From Kordiimonadales bacterium IMCC3096 (GTDB lineage Bacteria; Pseudomonadota; Alphaproteobacteria; Minwuiales; Minwuiaceae): 64,000 nucleotides of DNA. Shown here in pieces: positions 55,974 through 63,279 of the stretch. How positions within the stretch are numbered: position 1 is the stretch's first letter; the number at the start of each line of letters is the position of its first letter. The stretch lies in NCBI GenBank assembly GCA_016865035.1, contig CP018227.1, positions 2,385,501 to 2,449,500 on the forward strand, read 5' to 3'. The position numbers and the translations under genes are program-made. A model generated the notes under the pieces. The model was not told the origin of the DNA, did not search any database, and worked only from the letters and a program-made list of their open reading frames with translations.

Positions 55974-56765
55974 ATGGCTTACGAAGACATCCTGTACGAG
56001 GTCGAGGACCATACCGCGACCATCACCATCAACCGGCCGGAGGTCTACAACGCCTTCCGCTACAACACCGTGGTGGAACTGATCGATGCGCTGATGACCG
56101 CCGGGTATGATCCCGACATCGGCTCCATCGTGCTGACCGGCGCGGGGCAGAAGGCTTTCTGCACCGGCGGCGACCAGAAGAACCATGACGGGCAGTACCA
56201 GGGCGGTGTCCGTGGCACCGTCGGAATGCCGGTGGAGGAGCTGCACACCGCGCTGCGGGATGTGGCAAAGCCGGTGATCGCCAAGGTGCGCGGCTATGCC
56301 ATCGGCGGCGGCAATGTGCTGGCAACGCTCTGCGACATGACCATCGCGGCGGATACCGCGATCTTCGGCCAGGTGGGACCGAAGATGGGCTCCGTCGATC
56401 CGGGGTTCGGCACGGCCCTGCTTGCCCGCTCGGTCGGCGAGAAGAAGGCGCGCGAGATCTGGTACATGTGCCGTCGCTACCCGGCGGCAGAGGCCGAAGC
56501 CATGGGGCTGGTCAACAAGGTCGTCCCGGAACCGGATCTGGACGCCGAAGTGCGCGCCTGGTGTGACGAGCTGAACGAGCGCAGCCCCACCGCGATCGCA
56601 CTGGCCAAGAAGTCGTTCAATGCCGATACCGAGTTGATACGGGGTATCTCCGGCATGGCGTTCCAGGCCCTGAAACTCTACTACGACACCGACGAATCGA
56701 AGGAGGGTGTGAACGCCCTGGCCGAGAAGCGGAAGCCTGATTTCCGCAAGCACTACAAGCGGTAA
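55974..56765 (+). CDS. badI: BadI-like 2-ketocyclohexanecarboxyl-CoA hydrolase
   Basis: A 263-residue crotonase-family ring-opening hydrolase. From memory of Rhodopseudomonas BadI the match is high: AFCTGGDQKNHDGQYQGG, VGMPVEELHTALRDVAKPVI, GYAIGGGNVLATLCDMTI, FGQVGPKMGSVDPGFGTALL, GEKKAREIWYMCRRYPA and LKLYYDTDESKEGVNAL. BadI uses water to open the 2-keto ring to pimelyl-CoA. A 1,4-dihydroxy-2-naphthoyl-CoA synthase (MenB) relative is the main alternative, since the families are close, but the BadH-like neighbour favours BadI. No ring-activation genes occur nearby. Confidence 0.8.
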   Translation: MAYEDILYEVEDHTATITINRPEVYNAFRYNTVVELIDALMTAGYDPDIGSIVLTGAGQKAFCTGGDQKNHDGQYQGGVRGTVGMPVEELHTALRDVAKPVIAKVRGYAIGGGNVLATLCDMTIAADTAIFGQVGPKMGSVDPGFGTALLARSVGEKKAREIWYMCRRYPAAEAEAMGLVNKVVPEPDLDAEVRAWCDELNERSPTAIALAKKSFNADTELIRGISGMAFQALKLYYDTDESKEGVNALAEKRKPDFRKHYKR

Positions 56766-56769
56766 GCCG

Positions 56770-57363
56770 TCACGTCTCGCCGCCGTCGGCAAACATGCCG
56801 ATGGCGGCGAAGCCGGCGAAGACCTTCGGTAACCGGTTGGCATTGCCCCGTTCGATACCACCCATGGCGAGCACCGCCAGGTCGGTCGCCGCAGCCAGCG
56901 CTGCCGCCCGGTAGAGGCCCAGCACGCGGCCACCCGGATGGCTGGCCGTTGGAAAGACCGGCGACAGCAGTGCGAAGTCCGCGCCTGCCCGCTCCGCCCG
57001 GCGCAGGGCGGCGAGGGAATGACAGGCGGCACTCATCAGCCGTCCGGGGTTTGCCCGCCGCCAGTGACGGACCGCTTTGGTCCCGGCCATGCGTTCCGGA
57101 ACATGCAGGCCGTCGGCATTCAGTGCCTTCGCCAGTGCCGGATCACCGGCGACCAGCAGCACCTGTCCCCGCGCCAGCGTCGAACGCCGCAGGGCAATGC
57201 CACATGCCAGGCGGTCGGGATGCCCGGCATCGCGCAGGATGATCGCCGCGCCTGCCGGCAGGCCGCGCGACGCGCCAACCGGGTCGGGAACGCGTGACAG
57301 GTCGGTGGGCATGGCAATGGCGGGCAGGTCCGCGACAGAACGGATTGTTGCAACAGTTCCCAC
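56770..57363 (-). CDS. Thiamine-phosphate synthase family protein (ThiE/TenI-like)
   Basis: A TIM-barrel protein of about 197 residues from GTG 57363; the longer frame to 57414 runs into the divergent yggS gene, and ATG 57312 is another candidate. The recognisable parts are MSAACHSLAALRRAERAGAD, FALLSPVFPTASHPGG and LAVLAMGGIERGNANRL, which match the pyrophosphate-binding face of ThiE. The N-terminal half is diverged and the ThiE segment with the conserved Gln/Asp metal ligands is not clear (IILRDAGHPDRLACGIAL is the nearest). It could be a TenI-like or salvage paralogue rather than the main ThiE. Confidence 0.75.
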   Translation of the reverse strand: MGTVATIRSVADLPAIAMPTDLSRVPDPVGASRGLPAGAAIILRDAGHPDRLACGIALRRSTLARGQVLLVAGDPALAKALNADGLHVPERMAGTKAVRHWRRANPGRLMSAACHSLAALRRAERAGADFALLSPVFPTASHPGGRVLGLYRAAALAAATDLAVLAMGGIERGNANRLPKVFAGFAAIGMFADGGET

Positions 57364-57383
57364 GCCGTGATTCCCTGCCTTCC

Positions 57384-58073
57384 ATGACCGAACCTGCCGA
57401 ACATGACATTGCACGCGCCCTGCAGGAAGTGCGGGATCGCATCGACGCGGCTGCCCGAGACGCCGGCCGGGATCCGGCGGAGGTCTCGCTGATCGCCGTC
57501 TCCAAGACCCATCCGGCGGACCACATCCGCCCCGCCATCGATGCGGGGCAGCGGATCTTCGGCGAGAACCGGGTGCAGGAGGCTGAGGACAAGTGGCCTA
57601 CGCTGAAGGCGGATTTTCCGGAGACCGAACTGCACATGATCGGCGGCCTGCAGAGCCGCAAGGTGGCTCCGGCGGTTGCCCTGTTCGACGTGATCCATTC
57701 CATCGACCGGGAGAAGGTTGCCGCCGCCGCCGCCCGTGCGATGGCGGAACTCGGCCGCCGTCCCGCCTGTTTCATCCAGGTGAACACGGGGGAGGAACCG
57801 CAGAAGTCCGGCGTCGTGCCTGCGGATGCCGATGCCTTCATCGAACGCTGCCGCGCGGTCCATGATCTGCCGCTAGCGGGCCTGATGTGCATTCCCCCGG
57901 CGGATCAGGAACCGGCACCGCACTTCGCGTTGCTGGCGAAGATCGCGGAGCGGAACGGGCTTCGGGGGCTGTCGATGGGGATGAGTGCCGATTACGAGGT
58001 GGCGATCCAGTTCGGCGCCACGCTGGTCCGTGTCGGCACCGCCATATTCGGTCACCGCGCGCCGATCGTCTGA
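57384..58073 (+). CDS. PLP homeostasis protein YggS/PROSC
   Basis: A 229-residue pyridoxal-phosphate carrier with an alanine-racemase-like barrel, involved in B6 and amino-acid balance. The PLP Lys is in VSLIAVSKTHPADHI, followed by IFGENRVQEAEDKW, LHMIGGLQSRKVAPAV, VNTGEEPQKSGV, LSMGMSADYEVAI and VRVGTAIFGHR. ATG 57384 is used; the extension to 57294 is not family-like. It is divergent from the ThiE-like gene, only 20 bp apart. Confidence 0.93.
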   Translation: MTEPAEHDIARALQEVRDRIDAAARDAGRDPAEVSLIAVSKTHPADHIRPAIDAGQRIFGENRVQEAEDKWPTLKADFPETELHMIGGLQSRKVAPAVALFDVIHSIDREKVAAAAARAMAELGRRPACFIQVNTGEEPQKSGVVPADADAFIERCRAVHDLPLAGLMCIPPADQEPAPHFALLAKIAERNGLRGLSMGMSADYEVAIQFGATLVRVGTAIFGHRAPIV

Positions 58074-58081
58074 TCGAGACC

Positions 58082-58097
58082 TGTGACGTTTGTCACG
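58082..58097. promoter_or_regulatory. CRP/FNR-type site upstream of the solute-binding protein gene
   Basis: TGTGA-CGTTTG-TCACG matches the TGTGA-N6-TCACA consensus at nine of ten positions. It lies 91-106 bp before the solute-binding protein start and directly after the yggS stop. A CRP-like regulator of the transporter gene is a reasonable guess. Confidence 0.4.
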
Positions 58098-58187
58098 CGA
58101 GGGTTGCGACATAGCGCGCTTTGGTTAAGATTCACACTGATCGCGTTGCGTCGTATGGCGCTTCGATACGAGTTTATGGAGGATACC

Positions 58188-59411
58188 ATGCTGACGCGCA
58201 GAAGTGTGCTTGGAGCCTTTGCCGGGGTTGCAGCAGTGGCGGCGGGCCTGTCGGGTGCTTTGGCCCAGGACGAAGGGCCGATCAAGATCGGCGAGATCAA
58301 CAGCTATTCGGCCCTGCCTGCCTTTACCGAGCCCTACAAGAAGGGCTGGGAACTGGCCGTCGAGCAGATCAATGCTGCAGGCGGCGTCATGGGCCGCCAG
58401 CTGGAAGTGATCAGCCGCGACGATGGCGGCAAGCCGGGCAATGCCGTGAAGATCGCGGAGGAACTGTTGAGCCGCGAACGTGTTGATCTGTTCGCAGGCA
58501 CCTTTTTCTCCCACATCGGCCTCGCAGTCAGCGACTTTGCGGCACAGAAGCAGGTCCTGTTCTTGGCTGCCGAGCCTCTGACCGACGCGCTGGTCTGGTC
58601 GAAGGGCAACCGCTACACCTTCCGCCTGCGTCCCTCGACCTACGTGCAGTCAGCCCTGCTGGCACGGGAAGCGGCCAATCTGGACGCCGTGCGCTGGGCG
58701 ACGATTGCCCCCAACTACAAGTATGGCCAGGACGCGGTTGCCGTGTTCAAGGAAGTGCTGAAGCAACTGAAGCCGGAAGTCGAGTTCGTCGAGGAGCAGT
58801 GGCCGGCACTTGGCAAGATCGACGCGGGTGTCACCGTCCGCGCGCTGGAGGCTGCGAAGCCCGACGCGATCTACAATGTCACTTTCGGCGGCGATCTGGC
58901 GGCCTTCGTGCGTGAGGGCAATCTGCGCGGCCTTTTCGAAGGGCGCGAGGTTGCCAGCCTGCTGACGGGTGAGCCGGAGTATCTGGAGCCGCTGGGCGAG
59001 GAAACCCCGAACGGCTGGATCGTCACCGGTTATCCCTGGGCGAGCATCGAGAAGCCTGAGCACAAGGCCTTCGTGAGTGACTACCAGGCCCGTTGGGGCG
59101 AGGATCCGAAGACCGGTTCGCTGGTGGGCTACATGACCATCCAGGCCATTGCCGCGGCAATCGAGAAGGGCCAGACCACCAAGACCGAACTGCTGGTGCA
59201 GGCGTTCCGCGGGCTCGGCTTCGAGTCTCCGCTGGGGACCATCTATTTCCGTCGTGTCGACCACCAGTCGACGATGGGTGCCTATGTCGGTCGTACCTTC
59301 AACCGGGACGGCAAGGGCGAGATGGTCGGCTGGCGCTATGTCTCCGGTCAGGACGTCCTGCCGGGCCCGGACGTGGTCAACAAGATCCGCCCGAAGGATG
59401 ACATCGACTGA
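58188..59411 (+). CDS. ABC transporter substrate-binding protein (branched-chain amino-acid/amide type)
   Basis: A 407-residue periplasmic binding protein of the LivJ/HAAT superfamily. The leader MLTRRSVLGAFAGVAAVAAG has an RR pair and ends at GALAQ. ATG 58188 follows GGAGG by 5 bp; earlier in-frame ATGs lack a site. Body motifs are IKIGEINSYSALPAFTEPYK, AVEQINAAGGVMGRQLEV, DDGGKPGNAVKIAEELL and a C-terminal lobe with VGYMTIQAIAAAIEKG. Ligand specificity is unknown. The permease and ATPase genes (livHMGF type) are not adjacent, so this is an orphan binding protein in this window. Confidence 0.9.
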   Translation: MLTRRSVLGAFAGVAAVAAGLSGALAQDEGPIKIGEINSYSALPAFTEPYKKGWELAVEQINAAGGVMGRQLEVISRDDGGKPGNAVKIAEELLSRERVDLFAGTFFSHIGLAVSDFAAQKQVLFLAAEPLTDALVWSKGNRYTFRLRPSTYVQSALLAREAANLDAVRWATIAPNYKYGQDAVAVFKEVLKQLKPEVEFVEEQWPALGKIDAGVTVRALEAAKPDAIYNVTFGGDLAAFVREGNLRGLFEGREVASLLTGEPEYLEPLGEETPNGWIVTGYPWASIEKPEHKAFVSDYQARWGEDPKTGSLVGYMTIQAIAAAIEKGQTTKTELLVQAFRGLGFESPLGTIYFRRVDHQSTMGAYVGRTFNRDGKGEMVGWRYVSGQDVLPGPDVVNKIRPKDDID

Positions 59412-59440
59412 GCCGTCGATCGGGTTCAGTACAGGGTTGG

Positions 59441-59468
59441 ACAGGGGCGGCGCGGGTGTCGCCCCTGT
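59441..59468 (+). terminator. Terminator after the solute-binding protein gene
   Basis: ACAGGGGCG and CGCCCCTGT pair perfectly (9 bp) around a 10-nt loop and are followed by TT, 29 bp past the stop codon. Confidence 0.65.
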
Positions 59469-59523
59469 TTGCATGTCATGTTCCTGAACAGAATCTTAAT
59501 GCATTCGGGTGCAGGTTCGGGAC

Positions 59524-61197
59524 ATGAGCAAGCAGGTATCAGGCCCGCCCAAAGCATTGGACGATGACCTTCAGGAGTCGTTTTTCCTGGAGGCGCGGGT
59601 CGATACGACCGACGCCATCTTCACGGCGGTCCGGCCCGATGGCGCCATCGCGTGGGTCAATTCCGCATTTTCCCGAATCACCGGCTATTCCTTCAATGAG
59701 GCCGTGGGCAGGAAGGTCTGGGAATTCCGCTGTCCGGAAGAGATCGAGGAAGGTTCGCGGAACTTTCAGGTGAATGTTGACGGACGGCGCTTCGAGAGCC
59801 GTTGGCGGACCAGGGATGATCGGACCATCCACCTCTCATGGACGACTCGCAGCCTGTACAATGCCGATGGATCCCTGCATCTCAGGGTCGGCACGGCCCA
59901 GGACGTCACTGCAGAGCGAGAGACGGAGAAACGGGCCGACGATCTGAGCCTTCTGCTGGACCGTTCGATGGACGCGATCATCCTGATCAGCAACCAACGG
60001 CGCATCATCTACTGCAACCAGGCCGCTTGCGACCTCTACCTCATGTCGCGGGAGGAGATGCTCGGTCAGCCCAATGACATCTTCATTCCTGAGTCCGAGA
60101 CGGCGCGTCTGGCCGAATTCGGTATGGCGATCAGGCGCGACAAGAAGCCGGTGGAGATCGATACGTGGCGCCGCCGTGGTGACGGCATCCAGATTCCCGT
60201 TCACCTCAGAGTCACGCCACTGATCGATGATGATGGCAAGATCACGGCGATGGCCAGCGTGTCCTTTGATATCAGTGACCGTATGGCGCTGGAGGAACGG
60301 GAACGTCAGGCGGCGGAACGGGCACAGTTGCTCGCCGATCTGGTCGAGAATCTGAGCGATCCGGTCTTCCACATCCGCCCTGATGGCACCATTGGCTACG
60401 TCAACAGCGCCTGCGAGCGTGTCTATGGCCACACCAAGGAGGAAATGCTGAACCAGCCTTCATCGATGCTGCGTCCCGACGATCGGGTCGCGCTGATGGC
60501 CAGATACATCCGGGAAGTACAGCAGAACAGTCAGCCGGTCGTCCTGGAGACCGAGGCCCTTCACAAGGATGGACGCCGGATCCCGATGGAACTGCGGTCC
60601 ACCACATTGCGTGATGCGGAAGGCAAGGTGCTCGGCATCGGGAGCGTGGTGCGCGACATGACGCTGCAGAAGGAGCTGGAGGCCGAGCTGCGCCGCGCGG
60701 CGGATACCGATGCGCTGACCGGCCTGGCGAACCGCCATCGCTTCTCGCGCGTTGCCGATGCGGAGGCCCGTCGCGCCATGCGATATGGGCACGGCCTGGC
60801 GGTGATTGTCTGCGACATCGATCATTTCAAGTCGGTCAACGACAGGTACGGCCATGCGGGCGGCGATCAGGCCCTGAAGGCCTTTGCCGGCACGGTGTCG
60901 GACTGCCTGAGACAGCCCATCGACGTGCTGGGGCGCGTCGGCGGTGAAGAGTTCGCCGTGATCCTGCCCGAGACCGATCTGTCAGGTGCCAGGCGCGTGG
61001 CCGAGCGTATCCGTTCGGCGGTGGAGAAGCTTCAGGTCAGGCATGACGGGCGGACATTCGGGTTGACGGTCAGCCTCGGCATCAGCCTGTTCAGGAATGG
61101 CGAGACCAGTCTGGAAGAGGCCATGAAGCGTGCCGACGACGCGCTCTACAAGGCCAAGAAGAACGGGCGCAATCGCGTCGAGGCTGCACCGGACTGA
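59524..61197 (+). CDS. Diguanylate cyclase with three PAS domains
   Basis: A 557-residue soluble signalling enzyme. Three PAS/PAC units precede the output domain: about residues 20-135 (FTAVRPDGAIAWVNSAFSRI), 145-255 (IILISNQRRIIYCNQAACDL) and 275-385 (PVFHIRPDGTIGYVNSACER). The GGDEF domain begins with DTDALTGLANRHRF and has ICDIDHFKSVNDRYGHAGGD and the active loop GRVGGEEFAVILPETD, so it should make cyclic di-GMP. The RxxD inhibitory site is not intact: the sequence before the loop reads RQPID. An in-frame GTG at 59509 is an alternative start. There is no EAL domain. Confidence 0.92.
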   Translation: MSKQVSGPPKALDDDLQESFFLEARVDTTDAIFTAVRPDGAIAWVNSAFSRITGYSFNEAVGRKVWEFRCPEEIEEGSRNFQVNVDGRRFESRWRTRDDRTIHLSWTTRSLYNADGSLHLRVGTAQDVTAERETEKRADDLSLLLDRSMDAIILISNQRRIIYCNQAACDLYLMSREEMLGQPNDIFIPESETARLAEFGMAIRRDKKPVEIDTWRRRGDGIQIPVHLRVTPLIDDDGKITAMASVSFDISDRMALEERERQAAERAQLLADLVENLSDPVFHIRPDGTIGYVNSACERVYGHTKEEMLNQPSSMLRPDDRVALMARYIREVQQNSQPVVLETEALHKDGRRIPMELRSTTLRDAEGKVLGIGSVVRDMTLQKELEAELRRAADTDALTGLANRHRFSRVADAEARRAMRYGHGLAVIVCDIDHFKSVNDRYGHAGGDQALKAFAGTVSDCLRQPIDVLGRVGGEEFAVILPETDLSGARRVAERIRSAVEKLQVRHDGRTFGLTVSLGISLFRNGETSLEEAMKRADDALYKAKKNGRNRVEAAPD

Positions 61198-61214
61198 CGG
61201 CCGGGCATCCCCGG

Positions 61215-61871
61215 TCAGTCATGGTCGAGGGTCGGGAAGAAGTCGCCGCGCCCGCCCGGTGACCAGTCGAGGAACGTCCAGAGTGGCCATGCCGGATCCA
61301 TGTGGCGGGGATGGTTGTCCCATTCCATTCCCAGCAGTTCCGACGACCAGAAATGCCGGATGATCCCTTCGCGTCTCTCAAACACGTTCAGCATCGGCCA
61401 TTGCGATCCATCGGGTGCTTCGCCGTGATAGTCCCTGTTGTACGAGCTGCCTGCGGCGGAGAGGGGCACGATGTTGCGCCAGCCACGGCCGGTGGCGAGT
61501 GCTTCGGCCTGTGACGGTGATCCGCTGATGACCACCTGCAACGACAGGCGCTCCCAGATATGCGGGGCATTGCCGTCCAGGGAATCGACGAAGGCGGCGC
61601 ACATCGGGCAGGGTGCTGTCGCGGCAGGACCCAGCATGAAACTGTAGATGGCCAGGGTATCCTGTCCGGTCGCGAACAGGTCACTCATCCGTGTCGTCTG
61701 GCCGCCGGTTCGCAGGAACAGATAGTCTTCCGGCACTTCGCCGCCCGGCGGCAGGGCCCGGCGCAGGGCCGCGACCTCCTCTGTCCTTTGTCGCAGTTCT
61801 GCCTCAGCCTCCAGCAGTCTGGTTCGCGCTGCGCGATAATCTGCGCTCTCGTTGGGGAAGGTCATGCTCAT
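61215..61871 (-). CDS. DUF899 family thioredoxin-like protein
   Basis: A 218-residue cytosolic protein of the DUF899 family (PF05988-like), a thioredoxin-fold group. It starts with a coiled segment (ARTRLLEAEAELRQRTEEVA). It has a CxxC (ATAPCPMCAAFVDSL), DYHGEAPDGSQWPMLNVFER and a Trp-rich end (MDPAWPLWTFLDWSPGGRG). The redox role is suggested by the CPMC motif only. It ends convergently 17 bp from the diguanylate cyclase gene. Confidence 0.83.
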   Translation of the reverse strand: MSMTFPNESADYRAARTRLLEAEAELRQRTEEVAALRRALPPGGEVPEDYLFLRTGGQTTRMSDLFATGQDTLAIYSFMLGPAATAPCPMCAAFVDSLDGNAPHIWERLSLQVVISGSPSQAEALATGRGWRNIVPLSAAGSSYNRDYHGEAPDGSQWPMLNVFERREGIIRHFWSSELLGMEWDNHPRHMDPAWPLWTFLDWSPGGRGDFFPTLDHD

Positions 61872-62075
61872 CCGATGCGCCTCCGGTGAAAGACATTCTG
61901 TTCACCGTAGCGTTCATTGCTGGCGGGGAACAGCGACGGCACTTCCTGCCTTGTCTGTCGGATTTCGGTCATTTTGTCGCGAAAGCGACTTCCACTGGTC
62001 GTGCAGAAGCCATGCTGAAGGCCGTCGTGGTGACCATATTCGATTCAGGACGTTCCCATGGCAGGGGCAGAGATC

Positions 62076-62378
62076 ATGGCCGAGAAAGTCATCGTTTACT
62101 GGCGGGATATCCCGGCGCAGGTGATCGTGCGCAAGGGCCGCAAGCGCGCAACCGTCGAACTGCCGGAACGTTTCATCAAGGCAATTGACCGGACAGCAAT
62201 GAAGGTCGGGGCCCGCGACACCGATGCCTATCTGGAGGCATGGCGGCGCGGCGATCCGGAAAGCTGCAGCGACGATCTGGAGCAGGAGGCGGCGCAGGCC
62301 GCGGCCATGCTCGAAACGACTTTCTCGCACGAGCATCTCAACTCCCTGGTCGCGAACGGAGGCTACGCCCATGACTGA
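62076..62378 (+). CDS. Virulence_fact-domain protein (PF13769) linked to one-carbon genes
   Basis: A 100-residue protein starting at ATG 62076 (MAEKVIVYWRDIPAQVIV), preceded by AGGGG; the ATG at 62058 is less likely. It has the whole small conserved domain called Virulence_fact: YWRDIPAQVIVRKGRKRATV, ELPERFIKAIDRTAMK and a Trp/Arg helix (YLEAWRRGDPE). Despite the name no virulence role is proven. In alphaproteobacteria it recurs next to methylenetetrahydrofolate reductase and corrinoid methyltransferase genes, as here. It overlaps the MetF-like gene by 8 bp. Confidence 0.8.
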   Translation: MAEKVIVYWRDIPAQVIVRKGRKRATVELPERFIKAIDRTAMKVGARDTDAYLEAWRRGDPESCSDDLEQEAAQAAAMLETTFSHEHLNSLVANGGYAHD

Positions 62379-63279
62379 CATGATCCATTTCGGCGGCACG
62401 CCGCGCATCGGCGCCTCCATCGAGGCGACGCCGAAGCAGGTTCTGGACACGGCGGATCTGTCCGGTCTGTTTCCCGTCGGTACCCGTGTCTATCTGACCG
62501 ACCTTGGTACCGACGATACCGCGCGGCTGGTGCGTGCCGCCCGCGTGCTGCAGGACTGCGGCTTCGTTGCGGTGCCGCACATCGCCGCCCGTCGGCAGCC
62601 GTCGTGGGAGGCGCTGGAGGCACGCATCCGTGCCTTCGCGGAGGAGGCGGGCGTGAACGAGGCACTGGCCATCGCGGGCAGCCCGGAGCGTCAGGCGGGG
62701 CCGATCTCCGCCTCCATCGAGATGCTGGAGAGCGGCCTGTTCGACCGCTACGGCTATGTCCGCATCGGCGTCGCCGGTCACCCGGAAGGCAGCCCCGACA
62801 TTTCCGACGCGGTGCTGGATCTGGCCATCCAGCAGAAGAACGATTTCGCGACCCGCACCGATGCCGACCTGTATATCGTCACCCAGTTCGGGTTCGATGC
62901 GCACAGCTTCGTTGACTGGGCCAACCGCATCACGGCGGCGGGCAACCGGCTGCCGTTCCACATGGGTGTCGCCGGCCCGTCGAAGATCACGACCCTGCTG
63001 AAATATGCCGCCATGTGCGGTGTCGGGCCGTCGCTCGGGTTCCTGAAGAAGCGGGCGAGCGCGATCACCGCGCTGGCCACCGGTTTCTCGCCGGAGCCGG
63101 TGGTGGCACCGCTGGAGGCGGCCTGGGCCGCCGATCCGGCCGGTCCCGTGCGCCAGATGCATGTCTTCCCCTTTGGCGGACTGAAGAAGACCAGCGAGTG
63201 GCTGCATGAGCGTGGCTCCTGGGTCAATGGTCTCGCCGTCGCCACAGATACACAGCCCATCCAGATCGAGGCCCGTTGA
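62371..63279 (+). CDS. Methylenetetrahydrofolate reductase-like protein
   Basis: A 302-residue FAD-dependent TIM-barrel of the MetF family, a diverged branch. Features: ASIEATPKQVLDTADLSGLF, VYLTDLGTDDTARLVRAAR, VAVPHIAARRQPSWEALEAR, VGVAGHPE-type segment (RIGVAGHPEGSPD), LYIVTQFGFDAHSFVDWANR and FHMGVAGPSKITTLLKYAAM. It interconverts 5,10-methylene- and 5-methyl-tetrahydrofolate. Its stop overlaps the next start (TGATG). In this operon it would supply, or consume, methyl groups for the folate-corrinoid enzyme that follows. Confidence 0.85.
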   Translation: MTDMIHFGGTPRIGASIEATPKQVLDTADLSGLFPVGTRVYLTDLGTDDTARLVRAARVLQDCGFVAVPHIAARRQPSWEALEARIRAFAEEAGVNEALAIAGSPERQAGPISASIEMLESGLFDRYGYVRIGVAGHPEGSPDISDAVLDLAIQQKNDFATRTDADLYIVTQFGFDAHSFVDWANRITAAGNRLPFHMGVAGPSKITTLLKYAAMCGVGPSLGFLKKRASAITALATGFSPEPVVAPLEAAWAADPAGPVRQMHVFPFGGLKKTSEWLHERGSWVNGLAVATDTQPIQIEAR

